A DNA stretch of 54,326 bases from Collimonas sp. OK412 (GTDB lineage Bacteria > Pseudomonadota > Gammaproteobacteria > Burkholderiales > Burkholderiaceae_D), in assembly GCF_900112135.1 (NCBI RefSeq), contig NZ_FOLC01000028.1, positions 1-54,326 on the forward strand, read 5' to 3'. Below are positions 1 to 8,826 of this stretch, one piece after another. Positions within the stretch are counted from its first letter, which is position 1; each line of letters begins with the position of its first letter. The translations under genes and the position numbers were made by a program. Below the pieces are notes generated by a model that was not told the DNA's origin, searched no databases, and was given only the letters and a program-made list of their open reading frames with translations.

Positions 1-1212
1 AACCCGGACCGGCCGCTCATCACCGGCAGCGTCTACAACCAGCGCAACATGCCGCCGTGGAAGCTGGCGACCCAGCAATCGCTGATGGGCCTCAGAAGCC
101 GTGAATTGACCCCGAATGGCGGCAACCAGGCTGGCGGGCGCAGCAACCACCTGATCCTGGACGACACCAACGCCAAGATCCAGGCGCAGCTCAAAAGCGA
201 TCACCAGCACAGCCAGCTCAGCCTGGGCAACATCACCCGCATTGAAGACAATGCCGGCCGCAAGGATGCACGCGGCGAGGGCTGGGAACTGCGCACAGAC
301 GGCCATGGCGTGGCGCGTTCAGCGAAGGGCATGCTGATCACGACTGAAGGCCGCAGCAGTGCGGCTTCGCACATGAAGGACATGGGCGAGACGGTGCAAA
401 GGCTCACTTCGGCACGCGACCAGCATGAGACGCTGGCGGAGATGGCGCAGCAGGCGGGGGCGCAGGAGAAGCAGGGACAGCAGGCGGACATTGCGCAGAT
501 CCTCAAGGCGCAGAACGAGGCGATCAAGGGCGGTGCTGCGCAGGAAGGCAGTTTCCCGGAACTGGCCCAACCGCATCTGGTGCTGGCCAGTCCTGCCGGC
601 ATAGAAACCACGACGGCGCAATCGACGCACATTGCCAGCGATGAGCATACGGCCATCACCACCGGCAAGAGCCTGTCCATTGCCAGCGGAGACAGCCTGT
701 TTGCCAGCATCAAAAACACCTTCCGGTTGTTCGTACAAAAAACAGGCATGAAATTGGTTGCCGCAGCTGGCGATATTGAAGTGCAAACACTTACGGATAG
801 CATCAATTTGTTGGCTAAATTGAACATCACACATACCGCCACGCACATCATAGTAAGCGCTAAGGAAGAAGTGGTGATCAACGGGGGCGGCAGCTACGTC
901 AAGTACAACGCAGTCGGTATCGAGCACGGCACCAACGGCAATTATGTTGTCCATGCCGCCTCGCATAGCCTGCCTGGACCAAAGAATATGTCGGTACCCG
1001 ATCAGCACAGCAACATCAGCGATTTGAGCACCAAACGTGATTTGCATTTGGAATATGTTGATGCTGATGGCAGTCCATTGCAACATGATCCGATTCAATC
1101 TCATTTATGGGATGGTCAACAAGAAAATAGCACCCTGGACGGGACAGGGAAAACCATTCTCAAGAATGCCACGCGCGGATCATTCCGAGCGGAACAGATT
1201 AAACGCATATAA
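1..1212 (+). CDS. vgrG: Type VI secretion tip protein VgrG, C-terminal part (5' truncated by window)
   Basis: The frame is open from base 1, and the peptide reads like the end of the VgrG gp5/gp27 core, with 'GSVYN', 'SNHLILDD' and 'GHGVARSAKGMLITTE'. These are typical of the OB-fold/DUF2345 region of VgrG spikes. After about residue 190 comes a beta-repeat stretch ('IASDEHTAITTGKSLSIASG'), as in the VgrG spike needle. VgrG forms the trimeric puncturing tip of the T6SS and carries effectors. The N-terminal two thirds lie outside the window. From about base 720 the sequence becomes visibly AT-richer than the first 700 bases, so the variable tail appears to share its origin with the downstream cargo genes. 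A 14-nt gap separates it from the next gene. Confidence 0.93.
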   Translation, partial: NPDRPLITGSVYNQRNMPPWKLATQQSLMGLRSRELTPNGGNQAGGRSNHLILDDTNAKIQAQLKSDHQHSQLSLGNITRIEDNAGRKDARGEGWELRTDGHGVARSAKGMLITTEGRSSAASHMKDMGETVQRLTSARDQHETLAEMAQQAGAQEKQGQQADIAQILKAQNEAIKGGAAQEGSFPELAQPHLVLASPAGIETTTAQSTHIASDEHTAITTGKSLSIASGDSLFASIKNTFRLFVQKTGMKLVAAAGDIEVQTLTDSINLLAKLNITHTATHIIVSAKEEVVINGGGSYVKYNAVGIEHGTNGNYVVHAASHSLPGPKNMSVPDQHSNISDLSTKRDLHLEYVDADGSPLQHDPIQSHLWDGQQENSTLDGTGKTILKNATRGSFRAEQIKRI

Positions 1213-1226
1213 GCCAGGGGTTAAAC

Positions 1227-2627
1227 ATGGGAGCAACCGGTTCGCAAACCAGCGACGACATGGTAGTGCAAGAGCACTGTATCGATCTGCCTGGCGAATC
1301 AGTTCAGTGCTGGGTCGGCGGCGGCACCGACAAACTTAAAGTCGTACTGCGCAAACATCGTGACGTAATTTTTGATATCAAGCTTGGTAACGGAAAAACC
1401 TATGTGTTGGAAGCCACCGACTCCGATTTTTACAATGCCCGCGACAAGAAATTGATCTTCGCAGCCCAACACGGCAAGGTGACGTTCAAGGATGGCGAGC
1501 GCATGCACGTCTGGGTCAGTCGTGGTTTCAAGGGAGCATTGGTACTCAAATGCGATGGACAGATTCTCTCCAAGGTAGAACCGAACGAATGGGATAAACA
1601 TCGGCATAGTGATGATCCAAAAGAAAAGCCGGCGCCGATTATTATTTCCTTAGGTGATACAGGTCCTCCTCCCGCTCCTCTCAAGCTCGTGACATCGGCC
1701 CCTGTAAACGCCGCTCCTGCTGTAATGCCCGCGCCTTTACCTCGTTCTGTTGCAGCACCTATCCATGATGAAACATGTCCGGTTGTATGCGTGGTTGATG
1801 GCAAGCTCGAAGGCATACCTGCCCAAGTATGGGAATCTTTAAAGAAAGGTGGCGATAAATCCGGTTTTGCTGATATTGATCCGAATCACGTTGCAACACG
1901 CAACTGGATATGGGGACAAGTTGCAGGTACGGGCGCCTATATAGCGGATAACTGGACGTGGTTGCGTGCCAGTCTCGACGGTAAAACCCACGAAGGTTTT
2001 AAGCTGGTGAAAGCGCAGGTGCACTATGTTCGGGGCAAGATTCGTTTTTATTTTTCTGGCTATAGCAACAGCAATACAGTATTTGGTCGGGGTGGGTTCG
2101 GACCGGCACATGATCGAATAGTGAATATCTTCGCGGGCATGGGTAAAACGGAAAGTTCTTTTGCCGCCACAGTTAAAGGTGTCACCGGAACATTCAAAGG
2201 CAACGCTTTGGTCAGCTTTATTTTTGGTGCCGCTACTTCCATCGCAGAATGGAAGGATGATGCCAAGAAAGACGGCTATGATTTGGCCGCAGCGTTGGTT
2301 ATGGCTGCAATTAAGGCAATCGTGGTTGCGGCTTTGGTGGTAGTGGCGGTAGCCGTAATAGTATGGTTCGTCATGGTGGTTATCGGCGCCGCTATTCCGG
2401 TGATAGTTGTTGGAGCTATCACTATTGGTCTTAGCTTTGCAGCTAACTATTTAATTGAATCTCTAGATAAAAAGCTTGGGCAACATGCAACCGGCGATCC
2501 AAAAAATACCGATGGACTCGCTGCTTCTATTGCACCTTGGTTTAGAAAAGCAGGGAAGCAGATAGAGGATAGCTGGCACTATCTGATGGGGAAATTCCCG
2601 AAAGATTACAAGGAGATTCACTTTTGA
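1227..2627 (+). CDS. Candidate T6SS cargo effector with long hydrophobic segment
   Basis: A 466-aa protein directly downstream of vgrG, 14 nt after its stop. Residues 1-130 are polar and look beta-rich. Residues 130-180 form a Pro/Ala-rich linker. Residues 180-300 form a Trp/Tyr-rich globular part. Residues about 350-412 form an almost uninterrupted run of Ala/Val/Ile/Gly able to span a membrane two or three times, followed by a charged amphipathic tail. I see no signal peptide and no enzymatic motif. Position after vgrG, lower GC, and a hydrophobic hairpin late in a soluble protein fit a membrane-depolarising T6SS effector, as known for colicin-like cargo. The function is inferred. The gene has 'ATGGGAGC' as start, and the stop TGA overlaps the TTG start of the next gene, which suggests a toxin-immunity pair. 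Confidence 0.6.
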   Translation: MGATGSQTSDDMVVQEHCIDLPGESVQCWVGGGTDKLKVVLRKHRDVIFDIKLGNGKTYVLEATDSDFYNARDKKLIFAAQHGKVTFKDGERMHVWVSRGFKGALVLKCDGQILSKVEPNEWDKHRHSDDPKEKPAPIIISLGDTGPPPAPLKLVTSAPVNAAPAVMPAPLPRSVAAPIHDETCPVVCVVDGKLEGIPAQVWESLKKGGDKSGFADIDPNHVATRNWIWGQVAGTGAYIADNWTWLRASLDGKTHEGFKLVKAQVHYVRGKIRFYFSGYSNSNTVFGRGGFGPAHDRIVNIFAGMGKTESSFAATVKGVTGTFKGNALVSFIFGAATSIAEWKDDAKKDGYDLAAALVMAAIKAIVVAALVVVAVAVIVWFVMVVIGAAIPVIVVGAITIGLSFAANYLIESLDKKLGQHATGDPKNTDGLAASIAPWFRKAGKQIEDSWHYLMGKFPKDYKEIHF

Positions 2628-3415
2628 GGAATCTTGACAAGGTAAATGCCGCAGTTAAAAGCACCCGATCGATTTTTATAATTGCACTTATTATTCCAAT
2701 AATAATGGGATTGAGTGGATGGGCGTTGGCTGATGGCGCCGTGCCAGACATCGCTCTTGCCCAAAATTATCTCGCAATCTCAGGTCTGCTTATTTGCGCA
2801 CTCGCGGTAGCGTCTGCTGCCATCGCCTATCTGTTCAAGTGGGAGTGGAAAGCAAAATACTATGGTGCAGGTTTTGTTTCTTTTGCCAGTGGATCTATTT
2901 TGGGAATTTATCCCATTCTCTGTATTGTCATCTATGGTGCCTGGCCACTATGGGCGCGGCTTGGATTCTTGGTATTGCATTTCTTTTTGATTGTTTGGTG
3001 GTGCCGCCGATTTTTCTTGATTTATCGAGATATTTTTACAGATAAAAAACTCAGGGATAGCATCTATCAAGAAGAGGAAGACGCAGTTTACTATCTTCAG
3101 CAAGGTGACAAGATCGTCATTGAAAAAACGCTGAAATTTCCGCAATTTCCATCAAATAAGTTCGTTATTTTTTTCATGGTGGCAGCAGTTCTATTGGCGC
3201 CATATATGAGGATTGTGTCAAATTTTGTGGGGGTACCGTTTACGCAAATATTTTTGGCTGTGAGTATGACCCCTGTTAATTTGGTGTTTCTTGGTTTGGC
3301 GACAAAGATGTGGTTGGTTTTTTACCATTACCCTTCGAAAATTAAACTTGAAACTGGAAAGGACGTGTACGTTGATATGGTTTCCAAGATGACCAAGAAC
3401 GCGCGCGATGAATAG
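2624..3415 (+). CDS. Multi-pass membrane protein, candidate immunity to the upstream effector
   Basis: A 263-aa protein starting with TTG at 2624, whose last bases overlap the TGA of the upstream gene (TTGA). A strong Shine-Dalgarno sequence (AAGGAG, 2610-2615) lies inside the upstream gene, so translation is coupled. Hydrophobic segments lie near residues 13-36, 48-70, 77-100, 103-132, 184-202 and 208-236, giving five or six membrane spans. The cytosolic loop between about 135 and 180 is acidic and charged. No transport-family motif is recognisable. Multi-pass inner-membrane proteins coupled to hydrophobic effectors are the usual immunity arrangement for pore-forming toxins, and that is the basis for the call. 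The region is AT-rich compared with the chromosome to the right. Confidence 0.6.
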   Translation: MRNLDKVNAAVKSTRSIFIIALIIPIIMGLSGWALADGAVPDIALAQNYLAISGLLICALAVASAAIAYLFKWEWKAKYYGAGFVSFASGSILGIYPILCIVIYGAWPLWARLGFLVLHFFLIVWWCRRFFLIYRDIFTDKKLRDSIYQEEEDAVYYLQQGDKIVIEKTLKFPQFPSNKFVIFFMVAAVLLAPYMRIVSNFVGVPFTQIFLAVSMTPVNLVFLGLATKMWLVFYHYPSKIKLETGKDVYVDMVSKMTKNARDE

Positions 3416-3460
3416 CACAGGAGTGAAATGCGTTCGCTACCATCGTGTGGATAATCTGAA

Positions 3461-4348
3461 GTGCATACGTTTTTCTCATTAAATTCGGTCCTTATTGGTT
3501 TGCTCCTGTTATCAGGTTGCGGGGAAAAAATAATCACGACTCCCGGTACTGCCATAGAAAAGAACGCGAATATCTTTTCTCGGCAAATCACGATCAAGAT
3601 CGGCGAGCAAGGCTCTGGCTTTTTAAAGCGTTATCCTGCGTTGGTCAAAGTTGAGCATCAGCCGGTAGGGATGGATTTTTACGAGATCGATTGGAATACT
3701 CTTCCGCATGGAGTTATTACGATTGAGCATGACAAGAATTCGTTTGTGATCAAAGACGTGTTGGGTATCTCTGCGGGTCAAGATTTGGGCGGCTTGGCAA
3801 ACGAAGGACTGTCGGAAATCGATATCAAGGGAGGCATCACATCCTCTGATCTCATCGGGCATGACGAAGCACGTAGTAAAACCTATGCGCTGTTGCAGTC
3901 GTTGATAGGCAAGGGATGGCAACCGATCACACCCATGAGCGATCCACGTCTAAAAGGCAAGGCGCGATTCGACTATGTGCTTGGCACAGATCAATTCATC
4001 GGGCTTGATCCGAGCTACACACCTACGTTAGATGAATGGATGCATATTGAGAGCAACACCTATTGGCGCTTTTATGCGAACCATGTTTACCTGACAGTGC
4101 GTTTCACCCGAGAGCGGACCTTGACCGATCCCGCCAAGCCTGGCGCCTACCTGCTCAGCTTTAACGTCAAAACTGACTTGGAAGAATTCCGAGGCTATGT
4201 GAAACCCGAGGATCGCCAGCACTGGAAAGAGCTGTTACCCGCTGTCCTGACGAAATTCGCTGCTACGCGTGCGCAAAAGGAAACTGAACTCAAGGCCAAA
4301 GGCATAGCAATTGACGAAACGTATCGAGATCCCCCGGTTCCTAATTGA
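3461..4348 (+). CDS. Lipoprotein of a T6SS-cargo-associated family (paralogue of next gene)
   Basis: A 295-aa protein with a GTG start at 3461. An in-frame ATG at 3428 is blocked by a TAA, so the GTG is the first usable start. The N-terminus is hydrophobic and ends in a lipobox 'LLSGC' at about residues 16-20, predicting a lipid-anchored periplasmic protein. The mature part shares many blocks with the protein at 4401-5324: 'HDEAR.K.YALLQ', 'PRLKG', 'LDP.Y.P.LD.WM', 'WRFY.N.VY' and 'PGAY.LS'. I do not recognise a named domain. Its place at the end of a vgrG cargo cluster suggests a periplasmic immunity or accessory factor, but this is inference. Confidence 0.6.
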   Translation: MHTFFSLNSVLIGLLLLSGCGEKIITTPGTAIEKNANIFSRQITIKIGEQGSGFLKRYPALVKVEHQPVGMDFYEIDWNTLPHGVITIEHDKNSFVIKDVLGISAGQDLGGLANEGLSEIDIKGGITSSDLIGHDEARSKTYALLQSLIGKGWQPITPMSDPRLKGKARFDYVLGTDQFIGLDPSYTPTLDEWMHIESNTYWRFYANHVYLTVRFTRERTLTDPAKPGAYLLSFNVKTDLEEFRGYVKPEDRQHWKELLPAVLTKFAATRAQKETELKAKGIAIDETYRDPPVPN

Positions 4349-4400
4349 AGCGGGAAAACGTCTGGAAAGGCGTAATCTTCCTTGTTGATCCGCTCTATCA

Positions 4401-5324
4401 ATGACGCTTAGAAAATTTCTGCCAAAAAATTGGATTTCTGGTGCATTAGCGGCGTGGCTAATTGTTCCTGCGGCAATTGCATTCTGGCTGATGTTTGGCC
4501 ACGACATCAAAGCTGGTTTATTTAGTCTCGTGGAGAAGAAAGCCGTTGTTTATAGCAATGTTGTTGTTGAAATCGGCGAGTCTGGTAAACATTTCGCACA
4601 GCGATATAAAGAAATGATCGACGTCAACGATCGCAATCCAGGGTCACACTTTTACAGACTTAACTGGCCCGATGATGCTTTAGGTACCATTACTGTAAAA
4701 AATGGCTCCAGCAGCTTTGTTCTGGATTCGGTTCTCTCGGTATTGGGAGATACCGATGACACATATCCTGCAGAAGGGATAGTCGGTCTTTCGATCAGCA
4801 TGGGGCTACCCCCAAGAAATAACGTGCTTCACGACGAAGCGCGCCTCAAGTTCTATGCCTTACTTCAGCATATTCAGGAAGCGGGCTGGAAACGATGGAT
4901 TGATCACAGTATGCCGCGCCTTAAAGGCGCTGATGCACTGCGTTATCAGATGAGCGGGCTTGAAAACGGAGCCGGTCTGATGTCGCTGGATCCTGGTTAT
5001 ATGCCTTCATTGGATATCTGGATGAAGATCAATGATATGACTGGATGGAGATTTTATCTGAACGATGTTTACATGAATGTCCAATTTATGCGGGATCGCG
5101 GGAAAATGGATCCGAATCTGCCGGGCGCTTATTTTCTTTCGCTTGAACTGGAAAGCAAGGGCAGTTTTCAACGCAGTGCGTTGGCTTTTGAAGACCGGAA
5201 ACTATGGAAGGAATTGTATCCAGCTGTTCGCAAAAGACAGGCTGTAGAACGGACGAATTCGGAAGAAAAACTCCGTAGTTTTGGTTTTAAGATTGATACC
5301 GAATATCATAGTCCAGATGAATAA
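4401..5324 (+). CDS. Membrane-anchored paralogue of the upstream lipoprotein
   Basis: A 307-aa protein. Residues about 12-34 form a single hydrophobic segment after a basic N-terminus, which fits an uncleaved signal anchor with the rest in the periplasm. It has no lipobox, unlike its sister gene 52 nt upstream. The soluble part is collinear with the upstream protein over nearly its whole length (HDEAR, PRLKG, LDPGYMPSLD, GWRFYLNDVY, PGAYFLS). The pair therefore looks like a duplication that diverged in anchoring mode. No catalytic motif is visible. It is the last gene of the AT-richer vgrG cargo block, and the next gene is on the opposite strand and GC-rich. Confidence 0.6.
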   Translation: MTLRKFLPKNWISGALAAWLIVPAAIAFWLMFGHDIKAGLFSLVEKKAVVYSNVVVEIGESGKHFAQRYKEMIDVNDRNPGSHFYRLNWPDDALGTITVKNGSSSFVLDSVLSVLGDTDDTYPAEGIVGLSISMGLPPRNNVLHDEARLKFYALLQHIQEAGWKRWIDHSMPRLKGADALRYQMSGLENGAGLMSLDPGYMPSLDIWMKINDMTGWRFYLNDVYMNVQFMRDRGKMDPNLPGAYFLSLELESKGSFQRSALAFEDRKLWKELYPAVRKRQAVERTNSEEKLRSFGFKIDTEYHSPDE

Positions 5325-5369
5325 AATGCAGCCTGACTGAGTGGACGAGTTTAAAATAAAATCAGCGTC

Positions 5370-5777
5370 TTAGTCATACGGCGGCCCCTTGAGCTCAACC
5401 ACATTCCCCTCCGGATCCGTGACATAAATCGACGGCCCTTCCCCTTCCGCTCCGTTTCTTGACGCAAGCTCGCCAGCCGCCACGCCATGGGCGGCAAGAT
5501 GAGCGCGAATCGCCGCTTCATCGAAGGGCTCCACACGAAAACAGAAATGGTCGAGGTTGCGCCCTTCCTTGCCTGGCGCCGCGCCGCCCGCGCTGCCGAG
5601 TTTGCCGTCGACCGGAATCAGGTCGAGCATGGCGCTGCCGGCGCGCAGCTGGACCAGGCCGATGCTGTCCAGGCGGCGGTCAACGGCGCAGCCGAGCGCA
5701 TCGCAGTAAAAGTGCAGCATCTGTTCAAGGTCGGTCACGCGCAATACAAGGTGGTCGATTTCACGGATGCGTATCAT
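5370..5777 (-). CDS. VOC family (glyoxalase/dioxygenase superfamily) protein
   Basis: A 135-aa protein with the paired beta-alpha-beta-beta-beta fold signature: 'IDHLVLRVTDLE' at the N-terminus, 'LDHFCFRV' mid-protein and 'YVTDPEGNVVEL' at the end. The expected metal ligands are present: His9, His77 and Glu128. VOC proteins of this size act as lyases, dioxygenases or antibiotic-binding proteins, and the substrate cannot be read from sequence. It is transcribed away from the T6SS cluster and lies 45 nt downstream of the MaoC gene on the same strand, so the two may form an operon. Confidence 0.88.
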   Translation of the reverse strand: MIRIREIDHLVLRVTDLEQMLHFYCDALGCAVDRRLDSIGLVQLRAGSAMLDLIPVDGKLGSAGGAAPGKEGRNLDHFCFRVEPFDEAAIRAHLAAHGVAAGELASRNGAEGEGPSIYVTDPEGNVVELKGPPYD

Positions 5778-5822
5778 CTTGGCGCTCGCTCAAAAAATTT
5801 TATTGTAGATCTGCAGGCGATT

Positions 5823-6299
5823 TCACGCAGCTGCCGGTTTGCGGAACACCACCAGCTTCGACACGAACAGCTGCAGCACTTCGCCGCGCTGGTTGCGGGT
5901 TTCGCTGCGCAGCTTGACCATGCCGCGGTCCGGGCGTGAGCGTGACGGCGTGATTTCCATGATTTCACTTTCCACGCGCAGGATATCGCCGGCGCGGGTC
6001 GGCTGCGGCCAGCTGATTTCGCCGCCGGCGCCGATGATGCCATCCTGCAGCGGCATGCCGCTGGTGACCAGCAGGCGCATGGTGATGGCGGCGGTATGCC
6101 AGCCGCTGGCTGCCAGGCCGCCGAACAGCGTGTTCTTGGCGGCGGCGTCGCTCAGGTGGAAAGGCTGGGGGTCGAACTGGCGGGCGAACGCCAGGATCTG
6201 TTGTTCATCCAGCGCATGCTCGGCGCTGCTGAAGCGGTCGCCGGCTTTCAGGTCGTCCAGGTAGAGCCTGGGCTGCGGATTGGCGTTGTATTCATTCAT
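5823..6299 (-). CDS. MaoC family dehydratase
   Basis: A 158-aa hotdog-fold protein. It contains the hydratase-2 signature region 'FDPQPFHLSDAAA' (Asp43, His48) after the usual 'FARQ' helix, and a second half 'GAGGEISWPQPTRAGDILRVE' characteristic of MaoC-like (R)-specific enoyl-CoA hydratases. It likely hydrates or dehydrates acyl-CoA thioesters in the cytosol. The length fits single-domain MaoC proteins. It is upstream of the VOC gene on the same strand. Confidence 0.88.
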   Translation of the reverse strand: MNEYNANPQPRLYLDDLKAGDRFSSAEHALDEQQILAFARQFDPQPFHLSDAAAKNTLFGGLAASGWHTAAITMRLLVTSGMPLQDGIIGAGGEISWPQPTRAGDILRVESEIMEITPSRSRPDRGMVKLRSETRNQRGEVLQLFVSKLVVFRKPAAA

Positions 6300-6615
6300 T
6301 GCGGATTCCTCTTGCTGTGATCAAGGCTTGCCGTCCTCAAGCGTCGGAGGCAGGCAAGTAATTGTTGTTTGAATGTGTGCTACCGTACAGATGCAATCTT
6401 ACATCCCGCCTAGAGTGACACCATGATTGCGGATAATGATGCGCCGCAGCTTGGATGCCGCGGCGTCGCCTTCGTTGCGGCCGATTCAACCAGGGATACC
6501 GTCAGGAGCTGGGAGGTCATGGAAGCTCAGTCCAAAATGCGGTTCATGCAGATGTCTTGCAACGCAATATACAATTCATAACGTTGTCCAATTATTATTT
6601 TTGATGGAGAAAAAA
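6300..6615. other. Intergenic region upstream of the YSC84-like lipoprotein
   Basis: About 316 bases between the divergent MaoC and lipoprotein genes, presumably holding both promoters. A 52-codon open frame (6423-6581, ATG to TAA) is present, but its upstream bases show only a poor Shine-Dalgarno match and its peptide resembles nothing I know, so I do not call it a gene. The last 60 bases are AT-rich and precede a good Shine-Dalgarno (GGAG, 6606-6609). Confidence 0.4.
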
Positions 6616-7206
6616 ATGCAAAAAAAATCCTCATTCCCTTCAAAGGGCTTGGCAGCCGTTGCCGTCGCAATGGCCAGCCTGACATTCGCCGGCTGCACCA
6701 CTACCATGCCGGGCAAGGACGCCAGTTCGCAAACCAGCCGCAACGACGTCAATGCCGGAGTGGACGCCACTTTATCCAAACTGTATCAGACCGCGCCTGC
6801 TTCGCGTGACCTGGTAGCGCGCGCCAAGGGCGTGCTGGTGTTCCCTGCGGTGCTGCAAGCCAGCTTCGTGATCGGCGGCGAATACGGCAAGGGCGCATTG
6901 CGCGTAGGCGGCCGCACCGAGGGCTACTACAGCACCACAGCCGGTTCCATCGGCTTCCAGGCGGGAGCGCAATCGAAAGCCATCGTGCTGCTGTTCATGA
7001 CGCAGGATGCGCTTGATAAATTCCGCAACAGTAACGGCTGGACCGTCGGCGCCGACGCTACCGTCGCGCTGGCTAACATCGGCGCCAACGGCAGCATCGA
7101 CACCAATACCGCGCAACAGCCGATCATCGGCTTCGTGACTACCAACGGCGGCCTGATCGCGGGCGTCTCGCTGCAAGGCGCCAAGATCGCCAAGATCTCG
7201 CTTTAA
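6616..7206 (+). CDS. YSC84/BPSL1445-type lipoprotein (SYLF-like)
   Basis: A 196-aa protein. I place the start at ATG 6616 because GGAG at 6606-6609 sits 6 nt upstream. An ATG at 6604 would lack a site. The N-terminus has lysines, a hydrophobic stretch and a lipobox 'TFAGC', so it should be an exported lipoprotein. The mature part has 'KGVLVFPAVLQASFVIGGEYG', 'YYSTTAGSIGFQAGAQSKAIVLLF' and 'GADATVALANIGANG', the Gly-rich pattern of YSC84/SYLF lipid-binding proteins common in Burkholderiales. These are abundant envelope proteins of unclear role. A strong intrinsic terminator follows directly. Confidence 0.85.
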   Translation: MQKKSSFPSKGLAAVAVAMASLTFAGCTTTMPGKDASSQTSRNDVNAGVDATLSKLYQTAPASRDLVARAKGVLVFPAVLQASFVIGGEYGKGALRVGGRTEGYYSTTAGSIGFQAGAQSKAIVLLFMTQDALDKFRNSNGWTVGADATVALANIGANGSIDTNTAQQPIIGFVTTNGGLIAGVSLQGAKIAKISL

Positions 7207-7230
7207 TTCCCGCCTCTAACCTGGTTTGAT

Positions 7231-7258
7231 ACGGCATCTTCGGATGCCGTTTTTTTTT
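7231..7258 (+). terminator. Rho-independent terminator of the YSC84-like gene
   Basis: An 8-bp perfect stem (ACGGCATC / GATGCCGT) closes a TTCG tetraloop and is followed by eight or more T. It starts 24 nt after the upstream stop codon. UUCG loops give very stable hairpins. Confidence 0.95.
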
Positions 7259-7287
7259 ATCCCTTCACTGCGTCCGTACCGGATCGG

Positions 7288-8487
7288 CTAGTCGCCCAGC
7301 AGTTCGGCGACCGGATGCATGCGGTCGACATGCTTGGCGATGACCTTGACGATGACGATGATCGGAATGCCCAGCAGCATTCCCCATACACCCCACAGCC
7401 AACCCCAGAACAGCAGCCCGATGAACACCGCCGCCGCATTCATCTTGGCGATGCGGCCGATCATCCAGGTCGTCACGAATGTGCCGATCAGGGTCGCAAT
7501 GGCCAATGTCGTGGCTGACACCAGCAGCAGCATCGAGAACGATTCGAACTGCATGAATGCGGTCAGGCCGGTAGCGACAGCGATCAGGAGCGGACCGAAG
7601 TATGGGATGACATGCAGGAAACCGCCCGCAACAGCCCAGGCTCCGGCGTTTTCAAGTCCAATCAGGCGAAACGCGATCCACATCAAGACCGCCAGCAAGC
7701 CATTCGTCACCAGCAGCATGAACATGTAGCTCTGGATCGACGTATTGATGTCGAACAGGATGTTGACGGCGATCTTCTTGTTGGAAAGCGACGGCCCGGT
7801 CAGTTTCACCAGCTTGCGCTTGAAGGTATCGCCCGACAACAGGAGAAAAAACACCAGGAAGATCACCATCACCACCTGGCCGAGGAACAGCATGGCGCCC
7901 ATTGAACTGGTCCATAGCCATTCGCCCAGCTGAAACGATGGCGGTGCGGGACTGGCTTGCCGTTTGGGATCCGGTTTTACGCCGGCAGCCTGGCCGGCAG
8001 CGGTCTGGATTTCGTTTGCCGCCGCCTGCATTTTCTGGATGGTGCTGGCCTGGCCTTGCGTCCTGGCCTGGATGCTGGCCATGGAGCGCGCCAGCTGATG
8101 GGCGGCGGTCGGCAAGCGCTCGACGATCGACTGGAACTCGCCGCGCAAAGAATAGGCAACTTGCACCAGGCCAAGCAGCAAGGTGGCCATCACGATGCAA
8201 GTGCCGATCAGGCGCGGGATGCGGATGCGTTCCAGCGACGCCACCAGCGGATTGAGGGTGTAGGCGATGAAAATGCCGAATACCAGCGGAATCAGGAAAC
8301 TCTGCGCCCATTGCAGCGCAAACACCAGCGCCAGGACGGTAAGTACCCTCAGGCACAGGTTACGTACATTGGTGGAACCGGTAGCGGAAAGCGGCGCCAG
8401 CGGCCCGGTCATCGGCGCATCCGCCGTCGTACTTGTTTCAGGAGCAGCGGCCGGGCTCGCGTCGGCGGGCATGATAGGTGGTTTCAT
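7288..8487 (-). CDS. AI-2E family transporter (PerM/TqsA-like membrane protein)
   Basis: A 399-aa protein starting at the ATG with complement at 8485-8487. A GTG at 8568 would add 27 residues unlike the family. Hydrophobic segments occur at the N-terminal third ('VLTVLALVFALQWAQSFLIPLVFGIFIAYTL', split by charged ends), then a long soluble helical insert rich in Gln/Ala, then five or more segments, ending in 'FWGWLWGVWGMLLGIPI'. This is the family's C-terminal hallmark (W..WG..G..L..P). Members export small molecules or ions, and the AI-2 link is a family name only. It converges with the YSC84-like gene. Confidence 0.9.
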   Translation of the reverse strand: MKPPIMPADASPAAAPETSTTADAPMTGPLAPLSATGSTNVRNLCLRVLTVLALVFALQWAQSFLIPLVFGIFIAYTLNPLVASLERIRIPRLIGTCIVMATLLLGLVQVAYSLRGEFQSIVERLPTAAHQLARSMASIQARTQGQASTIQKMQAAANEIQTAAGQAAGVKPDPKRQASPAPPSFQLGEWLWTSSMGAMLFLGQVVMVIFLVFFLLLSGDTFKRKLVKLTGPSLSNKKIAVNILFDINTSIQSYMFMLLVTNGLLAVLMWIAFRLIGLENAGAWAVAGGFLHVIPYFGPLLIAVATGLTAFMQFESFSMLLLVSATTLAIATLIGTFVTTWMIGRIAKMNAAAVFIGLLFWGWLWGVWGMLLGIPIIVIVKVIAKHVDRMHPVAELLGD

Positions 8488-8826
8488 TGGATATTTTCTG
8501 GCGCAGCTCTTCAAGGCAAGCCGATAAAAGCAGATTACCTGCCGGGACTGGAATGTTAAGTACGTCACCGTACAAAGCCCGCATTATTTTCTTCCGGGCG
8601 GTGTGAAACCGTGGCCCCACGCGTATCATGCCGGCCTTCATTGCGGTGGAAATGATCAGAAAGACAAGCAGGATTCCGGTCTTGCGGATGCAATTTCCCT
8701 GGCTATGGAAAAGAGGGTATTCTTGATTGTTAACGCAGCAAGAAACGCAGCAATAACCATACGAAAAACAGCCTGCGCCAGGCGCATCTGCGCGCAGTCC
8801 CGATCCCACATTTTGGAGTTTCCTGC
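8488..8826. other. Intergenic region between divergent genes
   Basis: About 339 bases between the AI-2E transporter and the DOPA-dioxygenase-like gene. Open frames on both strands are short, out of codon style and without ribosome sites. I see no clear RNA gene or repeat. It presumably carries the two divergent promoters. Confidence 0.4.

Noticed and set aside
6423-6581. 52-codon open frame upstream of the YSC84-like gene
   Set aside because: Poor ribosome site and no recognisable peptide; kept only as a note in the intergenic entry.
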